A stretch of DNA of 64,000 nt from the NCBI GenBank assembly GCA_025602905.1, contig JAHLKI010000005.1:372001-436000 (forward strand), written 5' to 3'. The translations under genes were made by a program, and so were the position numbers. The first letter of the stretch is position 1, and every line of letters begins with the position of its first letter. Origin of the DNA: Phlyctochytrium arcticum. Its lineage: Eukaryota; Chytridiomycota; Chytridiomycetes; Chytridiales; Chytridiaceae. Shown piece by piece: positions 22,220 through 34,261 of this stretch. The notes below the pieces were generated by a model, which saw nothing but the letters and a program-made list of their open reading frames with translations, made no database searches and had not been told where the DNA came from.

Positions 22220-24420
22220 ATGGATAAAAAGACCCAAAAATATGATCGACAGCTCAGGTGATTGCTTTCAGTCAAGCGTAAATCTAAAAGCTGTATTGAC
22301 CTTTTCCCAATAGGTTATGGCAAGCTCACGGCCAAGCTGCTTTGGAAAGTGCCCAGGTATGCCTTTTGAAGGGCACCGCCGTTGGAGCGGAAGTTCTCAA
22401 AAATCTCATCCTTCCCGGTAAATCCCAAAGTTACAAAAATGCTCTCACGATTCACTGACTTCCGAGCAAGGTATCGGATCTTTCATTGTGGTGGATGACA
22501 AAAAAGTGGAAATGTCCGATTTTGGCAACAACTTCTTTATCGGTCGAGAGATGCTAGATCAAAGCCGGGCCAAAGCTATCGTTGAATCGCTTAAAGAGCT
22601 CAATCCCGACGTGCAAGGATCATTCCTTGAGGAGGTTTGCTCCTTCCTTTTGCTGATTGCGAAATGCCATATAACTCATAGAACGTGGGCTATGATAGAA
22701 TCCGACAGCTCTTGTTATGAAAAATCGGCATTTTCTCGAGAAATTCTCCTTAATAATAGCCACCCAACTTGAGGAAGCTGTTGTTAAAGAACTTGCATCA
22801 ATATGCGAGCAAGCAAACATTCCTTTGGTGATCATCCGTGTTTCTGGGCTGTATACCTACGGCCGCATTGTAATAGCTGAACACACTGGTATGTTCTATT
22901 GTAATTAGTTATGCTACTTGTCTAACCCATAACTTTCAAAAGTTGTGGAAACACATCCAGAGCAGAATGTGGATTTGCGATTGGATTGTCCGTTTCCTTC
23001 CCTCAGAGCATTCTCAGAATCGTACGGGGAATTGCAAACGCTGGATTCAATGACTCACAGTCATGTCCCATATCCAGTCATCCTACTCAAGTGCTTGAAT
23101 GACTTTAAAAGATCCGTAAGCCATTGAGATCCATACTTGTTTGGAAAGATACCGAAATTAATCTTTTCTTTGGGTCTCACAGCATCAGGGTAGTCTGCCA
23201 TCAACTTCGGAAGAAAGAGCACAGTTCAAGGACTTAATTCGGGCTGCTGGGCAACACGATGGGACTTCGGATAACCAAAATTTTGATGAGGCACTAGCTG
23301 CTGCGTACAGAGCTTGGAGTCCTACCAAGGTTTCTTTGGTTAAGCGGTCAATTCAAGTAAGACGTTGAGTTGACGCCCTTTCATAGATTGCACCTTCAAT
23401 TCGGGAAATTTTGAGTGATCCAAAAACCAAGCAAATTAACCCTCAGGTAAGTGTATGATCATATGGGAACACATCTCTACTCCCTAAAATATGTCTCTAT
23501 AAGACTCCGGATTTCTGGGTTATTGCTGCGGCTGTCGCTCATTTTGTAGAAAATGAAGGGGACGGATATCTCCCGCTCGCGGGTATTGTCCCAGACATGC
23601 ATGCTGACACGGAATCATTCGTTCGACTGCAAATGGCGTGAGTTCTTCTGTCAATATCTGTATGAAGTGGTGTCTTATTGGCGCGCAGCTACCGGGAGAA
23701 GGCACAAGAGGATATTGCCTCGGTGAAAAAGCGGATTATCGAAATATCGTCAGCAGCTAACTTTGACGCAAAAGTATCTGATGAGGATATCGAAAGGTTC
23801 TGCAAAAACGTAGCTCACCTGAAAGTAATCCGCTATCGTTCAATACAAGATGAGTTCAATCCAGATACTGCCAAGAAAGCGCAAATGGGTAAGTTGTATT
23901 TTCGAGTAGTTTTACGACTTACTGATGACTTCGGCAGCTGGTTGGTTGACGGATAGCGAAAGCGAATTTTTCATCTATGTCTTGATGCGAGCCTCCGATT
24001 TGTTTTTGGCAAAACATGGGCGATATCCTGGTGAGCGTCGTTCCTTCTTACATATTTGATTGCTTTACCAACAAACCCCAGGATCCACCGCCGACTGGAG
24101 CGCCGACACTTTACCACTTAGAGAATCAGTCGTAGAGATTTTGTCGAGATGGGGCGTGAACTTTGAGCATACCGCACTTTCTGAGGATGACATTATCGAA
24201 TGGTATGCGATCACATGGCATTTCTTTTTGGGAAAGCAGCCATTGACTAAATATTACCAGGGTCAGAACCGGTGCTTCAGAGCTGCACAGTGTTGCCGCG
24301 CTCCACGGTGGAGTAATGGCGCAAGAGATCATCAAGCTCCTTACACATCAATATGTACCGCTTAGCAACACTTTGGTGTTCAACGGTGTCAAGTCCACGG
24401 CTGCGGTGTTTGAGTTGTAA
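22220..24420 (+). CDS. ULA1: NEDD8-activating enzyme E1 regulatory subunit (APPBP1/Ula1)
   Basis: Starts [13 protein letters not shown] at 22220, splices to [20 protein letters not shown] and then [22 protein letters not shown]: the adenylation half-domain shared with Uba1. There is an ESA-like [26 protein letters not shown]. Further blocks are [57 protein letters not shown] and [19 protein letters not shown] near the end, with the stop at 24418-24420. The regulatory subunit lacks a catalytic cysteine, as expected. It dimerises with Uba3 to charge NEDD8 for cullin modification. At least ten introns. It converges on the RasGEF gene 121 bases away. Confidence 0.92.
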
Positions 24421-24541
24421 ACTTCCTTACATTATGCTATTGATGTGGGCAATGACCTACACAGTACTGGTATACAATGTGTTCTATTTAAATTAAGGGG
24501 TAGTTCAGAGTGATCGCTGCATTACGTGGGAAAACCCAGGC

Positions 24542-27500
24542 TTATCCCGCGTCCGAAGAGGAATCTCCCGCTTCCTCTTTCTTCCACCAACCCAGGACAG
24601 CCGATAAACCAGCCTCTGATAGCTTCCGGCGCAAGGTCCCACCCGCCATGCTCATTCGGCGATCAGCGAGAGATTCTCTACCCCGCTGGGCAGCCTTTGG
24701 ACTTCTCTCTAATACTGGCGAATGGGGCTCTATGGGACTTGCTGGAGAACCCCCTAGAAAGCCCCTTACATCCGATGGCAATCGCATCATAGGAGGGGTT
24801 TGCGGGCGCGATGGTGTGTGCTGAATTTCCATTGAATTATTGCCGTTGGTTCCAGAGCCGGAGTCCTGCGCCGAGTCTCGGCCTTCATTATCTGATGGTA
24901 TTGTTGAGCTACTCAAAGGTGCACTGGCTAATATTTCTGCAGTCATAGCCCCTAATGGGGCGGGAATAATTAACTTTGGTACTCCCTTCGGATGATTGCC
25001 TTCCAAAATATCCATGAGAGCATCACATGAGGGTGACCTGCTTGCCGCACGCGACAAAGATTTCGGACTACCTCTTCCTGGGCTACTCCTTCCAGCAGCG
25101 CCAGATACACTCTTTTGTCTTTCCCGATCACGATCAGATGGTTCGAGAATTTTCGAAAGTGCCATCAACTGATCCTCGGCTAAACACGGTGGATTAGTGC
25201 AGTAGGAGTAAAGTGTTATGGATGCCACAAGGGGGGTTTTCGAATGTACAATGACATCGTCCTCCTGGGTGAACGGGAATTTATGCCGCTGAAGTTCCCG
25301 TATGTGGGATATGATGCCCCAAATCATTCGTTGCTTCTCAAAATTGATAAGTCCGTTGGGCAGAGTTTTCTGATTTCCATCATTCAAAAATGTCAAGTCC
25401 TTGATAACCAGGCCGAAGAATGGTAGAAGAGGAGGTTTACTTTCATTCTCTAATTCCCGGTAAAGCTTGTAATTTCCTCTATAGGATAGTTTGTTCTCGA
25501 TGTCTGCGAGCGCAGCTGTTGCTCGCGAGGACAAACCTGCAAAGGTTTTCTTTAAGCGCGATACCGGGCCCGTGTTTAAGCCGGAATGAATGGCCATGGC
25601 GGTATTAAAGTTTTGCATTTCCATGCAGCGGTTGGCAATTTTTATAAATGTTTCAACGGCGTCCGAGCGCTTTCGTGCTTCTTGAAACGAGAGTACCACC
25701 GTAGCCACCCAGTAGCCCACTCGATTAAATCGATCGATATATGCCCGGAGTCGCACGGTTCGCCAGTCCTTTTGCTTATCTCCCCAGAGAGTGAGTGCAA
25801 ATTCCTCAGAACGAATAGCGCGAAACAGTTTAAAATCAACCAGAGTTAGCTGCTGCGCAATTTTCTTGCTAGATTGTGAGAAAATATCGAAGTCACGCAG
25901 CAAGACCGCTAGTTCCTTAGGATTTCGGGTCATATTTGCAAATTCTTCGGCTGGCGCTTGCCGTTGCGCAATTTCAATAGCCGCCATCTCATGCGCAAAG
26001 ATGTTTTGTATCTGCTTTCCATAAGATGCATATTCACCGCCAGCGATAACACCCAAAAAATCGTTCAGAGCCTTCTTGGTTTTTGTATCCGAGAAGTCCA
26101 CTGGATAAGCCCCAACCTTTGACCTACGGATTAGTTCCTCTTCTTTGAGACAAATCCAGCTGCAATAGATGGCCGTACCCATTTTTTCAAAAAGCTGACG
26201 ATTCCATTCATCACGCTTGAGGGGGTACCTATCCCTCCCAGTAGTGGTTTCCCCTCCATCTGCCGCTGGTAGCATTCTTGTAATTTTTCGACAACTTGAT
26301 CGGGGGTGTAGAAATGTCGGTATGTGATCAGAAACGTGTCAAGATAGACCAGGTCTGTGATGACATGTGAGAGCGTGGACTAGTGACAGAGGTAAGCGGC
26401 AAGTACCAGGTGCACCGGAATCCACCAGAGCCTCAATGAGAGCATCAGGTGTTCCCGCGGATATTTCATAAGCATTTTGCCGTTGATTCCTAATCAGGAC
26501 TTCGTTGCCGTTTACGTCTTGTGTTTTCACAACAGCTGGCACGTATTCTTTATCGAGTGCAATATTTTCAGAAAACTTTCTTCGGTGAGATCCAGGGTCG
26601 TCGCTTACCCGCTAAACTCTCCCCACTAGTCAATATCTCGGATGTACTCGGCGACATGCCCATACCCCCCTTCCGCTGCTTTACTGTCGACATACCCATC
26701 TTCTTTCTATGGAGAGAATCACTCCAGGCTGTCAACTATCTGATTTACTGTAAGAGGTACTTACTTTATACGCGACAGTGAATCGTATCTGCCATCCTTT
26801 ATCTCACCCGCTAGCTCTGACGGTATTTCCGGATAACTCGGGCGATGGACACTGGCCAATCCTTTAATTGGTTCCGTTTCTGCCCGTTGCCGCGGCATAG
26901 TAAAACTACCCTGTCTCGACCCTTTGATGGGCTCAGTCAGGAGCGAGTCTTTGCTTTCCTTACGAAGGTCGTTCAAAGACTCTTTCACGGATTCTTTGCC
27001 AAGGTCTCGACTGCCACTACTGAAGAGGGCTAAAACAGACGATCGTCCCTTTTTTGTTGGTGCAGCACTTGTTGCGGCACCATTTTTGGTGGAAGGAAGC
27101 AAAGAGCGGATGCTGCGCACGCTTGACACGGAGTCTCGTGGTAGCGACGGATGCGTAATGTGTATCGGCATGGTGACAAGGGAGTCATTAGCATCTCGTA
27201 GTGGAACGGAATGTCGTCGTTCGTCTGGCTCGTCTTCTAGTAGTAGCGACCCATCGGACCGTGACCTTGACTGAGAAATTGAGGCATAATCGTAACGCGG
27301 TTGATTTTTCCACCTTCTCTGCTCGGCTGGCGACGTTCTGCTTGACATCGCAGATGCATCGGATGCAGAATCTGCCTTGGGACCTAGTCGCCCTGCTGAC
27401 GTGTGATACCTGGCCTCGATATATAACTTTGCTAAAGCTGCCTTCTGCGCAACATCGGCGGTGGAATCTACGGTCTCTGAAGAATTCAATTTTTCCATGC

Positions 27501-28381
27501 TACGGCTTCCCCTCATACTTCCGATACTCGATGAATTCGAACCCTCAGGTCCATGAGACATTCTCCGAGTTCCGATTGATTTCTCGTAATTCTCACGTTT
27601 TCGTTCTGGAATAGAGCTTTCCACGCTGTCGGGAAGCGACTGCACAGACCCCAACCTGTCGTTATTCTGCGAAGCAAGGGCCGTTCGACCTTCCCTCAAG
27701 CGTTTGTTCTTTATTTTGATAATAATTGCAATAGCTCGCCCAATAGCCTCAAATATCTCGAAAAACTATTTCCAGAATCGGAGGTTCATAACTGCTGGCA
27801 AGTAGTCTTGTAAGCGCACGTACCCACCTTTTCATTACAGAACTTGTATTCACGAAGCAAGCCGCTTGCGTTCATATGACAAAAGCTGAACCTCTGTTTT
27901 CCCATGTTGTGGGAATATTTGATGATTTCCTCCATCGGGAACTCAATTATTAGCGAATCTTTACTCTCATTCTGACAGATGTGCACGCCCAGTAAGTCAA
28001 TGCGAATAAACACTTCATCATGTCCCCGCAGGCTCGCTTTCGTAGAAGGGGTCGGCTAGCGATGTACAAGCAGGTCAATGTAAATCACATCTAGGCTGGC
28101 AATGCTGCAATCATCTACCTGTACGGTATACCCAAGCCCTTTTTGTAACTCCATGAATTCTGTGATAATATCATTTTCCTGGGGCCCCGTAGCAAACATG
28201 AGATATTGAGATTGCTGTGACAGTTTCCAATCAGTTCCCTCCAGAGATGAACGGAAAATGATGGAGTTACCTGACTTGGGTCAAGAGGATTAGGGTCATC
28301 GTTTTTATCGCCCGCACCGAGCTTGCTGCTGGCAAGCGCTTTCTTGACCAAAGTCTGTGCTGCTGCATTGTCGCGGCCCAT
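24542..28381 (-). CDS. Ras guanine nucleotide exchange factor with PTB-like N-terminal domain
   Basis: First exon MGRDNAAAQTLVKKALASSK at 28381. The next exons read EVFIRIDLLGVHICQNESKD, EFPMEEIIKYSHN, KQRFSFCHMN and EIFEAIGRAIAII (about 28050-27700), a pattern of strands plus a final helix like PTB/PID domains. A long Ser/Arg-rich low-complexity region with repeated EPIKG motifs follows (27699-26765). Then comes the Ras exchanger motif (YLDTFLITYRHFYTPDQVV, VSFLKKWVGAYPVDF), joined by introns near 26390-26340 and 26172-26120. The CDC25 catalytic domain follows: FAHEMAAIEIAQRQAPAEEF, ANRCMEMQNFNTAMAIHSGL, VPFFGLVIKDLTF-like PFFGLVIKDLTFLNDG and INFEKQRMIWGII. A Ser/Pro tail ends at 24542. Expected to load Ras with GTP at membranes. 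The REM/CDC25 call is strong; the PTB call is moderate. Confidence 0.86.
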
Positions 28382-29023
28382 GTTGAGTTATGCACTGGAC
28401 ACGGTTCTACTCGCTGAGTTTCTTTCGAAAAGGATGTTCGAAAGTTTCCTTGATGTTGCAGGCGAATGTCAGTACTCCCCCTCCATAGGACGATGTGCAA
28501 TTATACAATTTTGGAATTTTTTAATGAGTTTCCCTATAAATCGACCGTATTTTCAGGGTCTCGTGAGGCTTTGCTCATAAGTAATTTTACCTCGTAGAAT
28601 ACTCTGAAAGGTCCAACTGGAAAATAAGGTTGAGCTACCATGCCAGTGGCCAAAAGTTAACCGCAGGTACTCCTAGTGGACCCTCATTTGGGTCCTTGGA
28701 TATTTCTCGCTGTTCACCTGCTAGCTGGGTGCAACAGTGGGTGCGCGGAGTTTGCCTCGCTTTTGCTTACTATATTCGCAAAGATTCGAACCATTATTAC
28801 ATAATCACGATGACAGTGAAGCAGTGAAGCTGGCAGTGAAGGCAAGAGAGAGAGAGAAGAGAGAGGGATCGAGACAACCAGGGAGACGGACAGGGAGACG
28901 GACAGGGAGAGAGAGGTTTACGATGTTTAGTGCTTGAAACGACAAGTGACTTGTAAAAGATTGAGCAACTTACCATTTCTGTATATTTGGGATGCACACC
29001 GTTCAGTGTGCCATCAAGGTGAA
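28382..29023. other. Intergenic region at left edge of accessory island
   Basis: About 640 bases between the RasGEF start and the stop of the Fanzor-type gene, both on the minus strand. It contains the RasGEF promoter and, on the distal side, the 3' flank of the Fanzor gene. A purine-rich repeat patch is at 28843-28918. No convincing protein frame was seen. Confidence 0.5.
28843..28918. repeat. Purine-rich GA / gggagacggaca low-complexity repeat
   Basis: GA-dinucleotide run followed by two direct copies of gggagacggaca and a further gggaga run. It lies about 100-180 bases beyond the Fanzor stop codon on its downstream side. Confidence 0.75.
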
Positions 29024-32000
29024 CTAGTGCCATAAGTTGGGCGGTGGGGGTTGGTACGCAAATCCAGCAGGAACGTTCCATGGTATTCGGTCGCCGCCGT
29101 TATGACAATAGTTCCACAACAGATAGCGCATGTTGCTCCCGGCGCTAATGTCCCTGTCGACAATGGCCCGTGCTGGTGGTGCTTGTGGTTGTTCATCGTT
29201 AGCACAGGTAACAAAATACATCCATCGTCAGTAACATAATTACCTTGCGCGGGCTGGTGCAGGATAATGCGGGTGGTGCGGCTTTGGCGGAGTCGGTGCA
29301 GGAGTACGCCTGGCTGGTGCGGGAGAGGGGGTTAGGTTGGTAGGGCATGTGGACGTGGGGTGGAGGGGCATCCCTGGGTTCTGAGGGTCGTTGTCGGGGA
29401 GTGTGCAGTGGAGGCGAAGGCGATGGCCGCCAGCAGGGGGTTGGAATTGAGCAGCCGCTTCTTCGGATGTTGGGCGCATCGCCGGACATGCAGCCTGACG
29501 TCGTTGGTGATCCGAGATTAGGGTTAGGAAGAGCCACGCCCAATGCTGTATACTCTTCTAGGCGGGAGAGGCAGGTTGAGTCGGCTTCTGTAGTTCCTTT
29601 CTCCGACATCATCACGACAGTGGCACCTTGGACGGCCAGCTGCCTGGCGAGGCTCTTGGTGGGCACAGAGCCGTGGGCCTTGGCCCATTTAAAATTCGCC
29701 CACCCGCAGGCGATGAGAGGGGCTGGCAAAGCCGCTAGAGCAAAATGGAGTGAGTAACGTGGGGTTCATCGAACCAAAAGGATGGACTGTACCTTGCGCA
29801 TTGCCTGGCTGCAGGTTGGCCGCGGCTCGTCGAGTTCTGCGATCCTGCATGGCGTTGGCCTTGCCAATGCGTCGCATTTGGTCGACGAGGCGAACCCCTT
29901 GAGCATTGACAAACTGGGGCTGGATAATAAAGCGGGCAGTGGTGGTTAACGCGCTCTGACGAGCCGTCTCCCGTGTGAGGGTGCAGCGTTGATACAACCT
30001 GCCCCGAAAATGCAGTCGCATTTGGTCTAAACTACTGTAGACCGTATGAAGGTACAGAAGGGTATTTTGCAACCCCAGCCCATTCATCTCAGCGCGCCTC
30101 CCGCGCAGCCCATCTATGGCGGCTGGTAAGGGAGAAGAAGCCAAGAGTCGAGAGAATTTAGTGTCCAGTATGGACTCGAAAATGCAAGTGAACAACCAAC
30201 CTTTCAGCCCGAATACATGTTCCTGCCGATGAGCATCTTTCCTCTACCACCATTTCGTAAGACACTTTTCCCGGTAGTGCCTGCCCCGCACGCGGGTGAT
30301 GGCTTGGGTGCGCTGACGGCGATGGCCTTGTCGCACCGCAGCTTCTACAACATTGGGATTTCGGAGACGTCGTTCCGCAACTTCCGCCATGGAACTCAGG
30401 TTGTCGGACACCGCCACTATCTGGAATTCTTGACCAAAGTCAATACCCAGAACACGTCTTGTCGCTGGCACGGACACTGATGGGAAAAAAGGGCTTGGCG
30501 AGACTGGATGTGGGAGGTGGATGACCCGTCCAGCGGGTGCAATGGGGCGTCTGTTGATGGCATACAGACCCCCTCCAGTCACGTCAGGATTTTCAATCGT
30601 CGAAATTCAGCATGGGCAGGTTCACGGAATGCAGACAGCTCGGCTATCATCGGGATTCGTCCTAGACAAGAGTTTCTGTAAGCACAAACAAAAATCAATT
30701 TTATCTTCCAAGCTTCTTACGTCTCCGTAGTACACCTGGACCCAGCACTTCAAAGCAGAGTTTAGCGACGTAGCCATTTGTGATGAGGCTCAGACGGTGG
30801 ATGGGGATAAGGTGTCCTTCCCGTCGGAAGAGCGTCCTGCCCATGTGGTCGAGGGTTAAGAAGCGAGCCTTTCCCCGATTAAAAATTTGAAAAAAAAACA
30901 TCCATTCGTGAGTTGCTGTCACCAGTAAAATCTCTTCCATTCTTTGATAGAGCTCTAACTGCTGCTGCCGTAGGATCCACAATCATAATGGGGGGATCAG
31001 CCCGACGGCCCAGAATTTGACACAACGCCACATAATCGAATTGCACGTATCTAACGCCTCGTCCGGTCGCACCGGGACATAGGGCGATGGATTTGTCACG
31101 ACTTGCCACCGCACCTTGCTGTTGTCCGGGCGCAGGGTGATGGGCCGCCTCATACCGTGACAGCCATTCCAGGAGCGGCAGTACGTGGTGGGCCCGATTA
31201 TGCCTCGCTCCCACGCACCATTTCCATTTCCAGGCCTTACTGACAAACAGTTCATTATACTCTTCTGCTTGATTTGTCGCCAATCCCGCGGGTGGTACGT
31301 TATTCAAATCCTCATTCAAGATCACGCGGACAGCCCAGGAGCTGAGGCTGATAATCGGTCTGTAATAAATGCAGTGAGCTCACATTTAATATCACTTCAA
31401 AGCTGGGACACTTACTGTAAGAACTGAATATATTTCATCTGCCGCGCGGGCGCCACCGGTAAACCTCCAAAAAGAATCAAGTTTCCTGACGTGAGAGCGT
31501 GCCCAGCCACATTGTGGTGGATGGCGCTGCAGATGTAGAACGGCTGCAGTAACAGCAGCGTCCTTGTCACTAGCGTTGAGCAGATTAGTTGCTGAAACTC
31601 CATGTGGGAATAATGATTCTCAAATTTGTACCTAGCTGGTCTCGTTGTCCGGCATTCAATGCCAGATTATGGTGATGCTGTGGCCAGTGCATGATGATTT
31701 GCTCAATGTGGTCTTGCACGTTGAATGCTACATAATTGGTGAATGCTGTTCGCATTTTGTTGGATTCAATCAGAAACAGTTGGGAATGTTGAGTGAGAAT
31801 ATAATCTGGCTTCGTATGCAGCTGCGCCTCGCCTGGCCCTGGAGGATTGGGCACAGCTGCATTATCTGGCCAGGTGAAGTTGGCGCGTTGTGCTCGGTGT
31901 AGAAACTGATCGTTGGATGTAACGAGAGACGCAGGAACTGGGTTGGCGAGTGTACCGGGAGTGGGTATCCCTGCTGCGATCCTGAGAAGGTTGTTGAAAA

Positions 32001-32450
32001 AAAATTTACCAGACCCGCAACCGTCCAGTGTCAACCCGTTGGGAACGACGAAGACTGCAACACAGACGAGATTTACTAAAATTTCTCTCCGACTCAATAG
32101 AATGACAAGACTTACCTCCTGGCTGTTGAGCATCGGTACAAGCTGATAGAAAGGCACCGGTTTGACGTTGAAAATGAACATGAGCCAAATTCCAACCATC
32201 AAATATCGCCGTGTCGATTTCCTTAACCGCTTCACGCAGGAGCCTCTCAACCCCAGGGTAACCGGCTTGACAAAGACCCCTGAGTCGGCCCACAGGCCGA
32301 GTGATGTAATAACCAGTCACCATGGTCGATGCAGATGGAGGGCTTTGTGCAATCAGATCATGATGGCCGGGCAACAGCAGCAGATGACGAGCTGCATAGA
32401 TAAACCATTGAGAGGTCAATCATTGGAGAATTTGGTAGGATGCAAGACAA
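29024..32450 (-). pseudogene. Fanzor (eukaryotic TnpB-like) RNA-guided nuclease gene, probably decaying
   Basis: Minus-strand exon series that together matches the Fanzor family. In order: an N-terminal helical region (EIDTAIFDGWNLAHVHFQRQ, about 32180); NKMRTAFTNYVAFNVQDHIE (about 31730); a block with SIALCP...VRYVQFDYVALCQILG (about 31100-31020); and LITNGYVAKLCFEV (about 30780), in the place of the family TDGY motif. RuvC-I VLGIDFGQEFQIVAVS follows (about 30450, Asp). Then comes HGSVPTKSLARQLAVQGATV, leading to the RuvC-II glutamate in MMSEKGTT (about 29610-29590). RuvC-III is VDRDISAGSNMRYLLWNY (about 29160-29110, Asp), stop at 29024. All three catalytic acids are visible. Against function: the frame breaks at a T9 tract (about 30890-30900), near 31600 and 31320, and between RuvC-II and RuvC-III. 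The first zinc-finger Cys pair is only half present (ADSTC). I could not define the start. Family call fairly sure; intactness doubtful. Confidence 0.62.
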
Positions 32451-33380
32451 ACTTACATAAAAAGTTCCGGAGAGGGGGTGGGCGCGATGAGGTCCGGGTC
32501 GCAAAGACGTAGGGAAGGGCGCAAGCCAAAAGCGGGGTCAGAAAACGGTCTTGTTGACTGAGAGCCGTCAAATTTTATGAGCAAGTTCTTTAAAAAAAAG
32601 TTAGTGATTCATCCGGTAAGCGTGGAAAAGCTACGTTAACCTACATGTTCAGAGGAAACTGGAAAGTTTCGAACGACAATGATGATTATCGGTAAATGTG
32701 TTCAAGGTTTCGACCGAACAAGGAAAACGACCGTTTTGCGAAGAAACGAGTTGATTGCGGGCGGGACCAAAGATCAGAGTTCGGAAATATTCTCCTGCAA
32801 AAAAGATCAGTTATGTGTTTGAAGAACTCGCAAAGACATTGTCAACCTACGTCGTCAAAACGAATGGGGTATCCGGAGCAACAAATAAAGATTCCGACGT
32901 GTTGTAAAGTGAACTCTGTTATAGGTATACGGATTGGGCGTGAGGACTGCAACGGTTATCGAGGTTGTTCTTTTTGGTGAAAACCGTAAAGTATTCCAAA
33001 GGGAGCGTGAGGGAGACCTCAACATATATACGTGTCGTTCTCCCCACAAACGTCTCCACAAGTAAAAAGACAGTGGGAAATTAAGGGAAACTAAGATCGC
33101 GCTTATTTCATAACAGATTTCAGGTAATAGAAGGTCTCGTGCTGTCAGCAATTTATTTTATTGACAGATTTCAGGTAATAGAAGGTCTTACGGGTCGGAA
33201 TGTTGCTGTCAGTTTTCTCTTTGAGGATTACCGTAGTACCGTATTGTATTATAACCATAGTTTATTTTTTTGGGGCGGAGATGCGGGCAACGAACCAATC
33301 CAGTAAGTGCAGTGCAGGAAAAGTAAGGTTGGCGGGACCATTCATGTTGCGTAGGAGAATTCGCACGATGACAGTGGGAG
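32451..33380. other. Accessory island segment between Fanzor gene and inverted-repeat element
   Basis: About 930 bases upstream of the Fanzor-type gene. A frame in about 32580-32465 on the minus strand (LIKFDGSQSTRPFSDPAFGL) could be its first exon, but the phase does not join cleanly to the next. The rest is AT-rich with no recognisable protein. A 25-bp direct repeat lies at 33113-33188. Confidence 0.4.
33113..33188 (+). repeat. Two 25-bp direct repeats 51 bp apart
   Basis: The word acagatttcaggtaatagaa followed by ggtct occurs at 33113-33137 and again at 33164-33188. A gctgtcag word follows each copy. It looks like a small tandem duplication, possibly the footprint of a mobile element. Confidence 0.8.
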
Positions 33381-34161
33381 ACGCTGGAACGCTCCCATTT
33401 TTGCCTAGAACGCTCCCGATCGCGCTCCCGATTGCGCATCCAATGAATTGCGAGCAATGCTTGAAAGCGTAGATTTTGGTTGAAACGAATCCGATGCACC
33501 AGTACTCCCGGAACAGCTTTTTGCCCTTGATTTGCAGGCCAATAATTACGGCCAAGGTTACTGTGTCCGCGCCAGACATCCGAGTTCCGCAGGAGTTCCG
33601 TACAATTTTGCCCAGAAGTGTGGTTAGATTTCATATAGAAAATTGAGGAGCACTTTGTAAAAGAGATGCAGACATCGGGGGGACTCAGACACGTGCATAT
33701 GCTTTCGAAATCAATGGAAATAAAATCCACATATCGAGATATATCTTTACTAGTTGCTACCTTTTCACTTGGTGTCAAGAACAAACCGTTCTGTATAACA
33801 ATTAGAGATGAGGATGAGAAAAAATCGTAGAAATCAGCGATCCTGCATATGTTTTCGACAACGTGTGTGCCTACTCCACTGTCTTACCCCGTCGATGAGG
33901 ATAGTGTGGGGATGGTGACGGAAGCGACGGGCAAGCGAACACTAGTTTTCTGGATAGTATCTTCGTTGCGTGTATTGCCTGGCATGCATGTACGTTGCGT
34001 TGATGTCCGCGGGTCAACCCGAGGAGGAAGTCGGTAACTCAGATGGAGGTGATAAATCCCGTGGCGGCTCATTTGCACCTCAAAAGGACGTAATTTAGCC
34101 TCACATAGAATCGGGAGCGCGATCGGGAGCGCTCTAGGCGAAAATGGGAGCGTTCCAGCGT
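33381..34161. mobile_element. 781-bp element with ~53-bp terminal inverted repeats
   Basis: The arm at 33381-33433 begins acgctggaacgctccc and ends cgctcccgatt. The arm at 34109-34161 is its reverse complement with two mismatches. No convincing target-site duplication flanks it. The interior has only short, unremarkable open frames, so it resembles a non-autonomous (MITE-like) element or a relic. It lies 100 bases left of the larger DNA transposon. Confidence 0.6.
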
Positions 34162-34261
34162 GGCCCGTACTACGGTGGTACTCTTTTCGTCTGGGGCAGG
34201 CAAATCTCAGGCAGTACCAATTTCATTATGATATATAGGGAGGGAAGTAAGGGACTAAAGG

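Noticed and set aside
28775..28800. gattcgaacc word like a tRNA T-loop on the minus strand
   Set aside because: No flanking T-stem pairing or acceptor stem could be found.
33209..33784. 191-codon minus-strand open frame
   Set aside because: Crosses one arm of the inverted-repeat element and has no recognisable domain or codon pattern.
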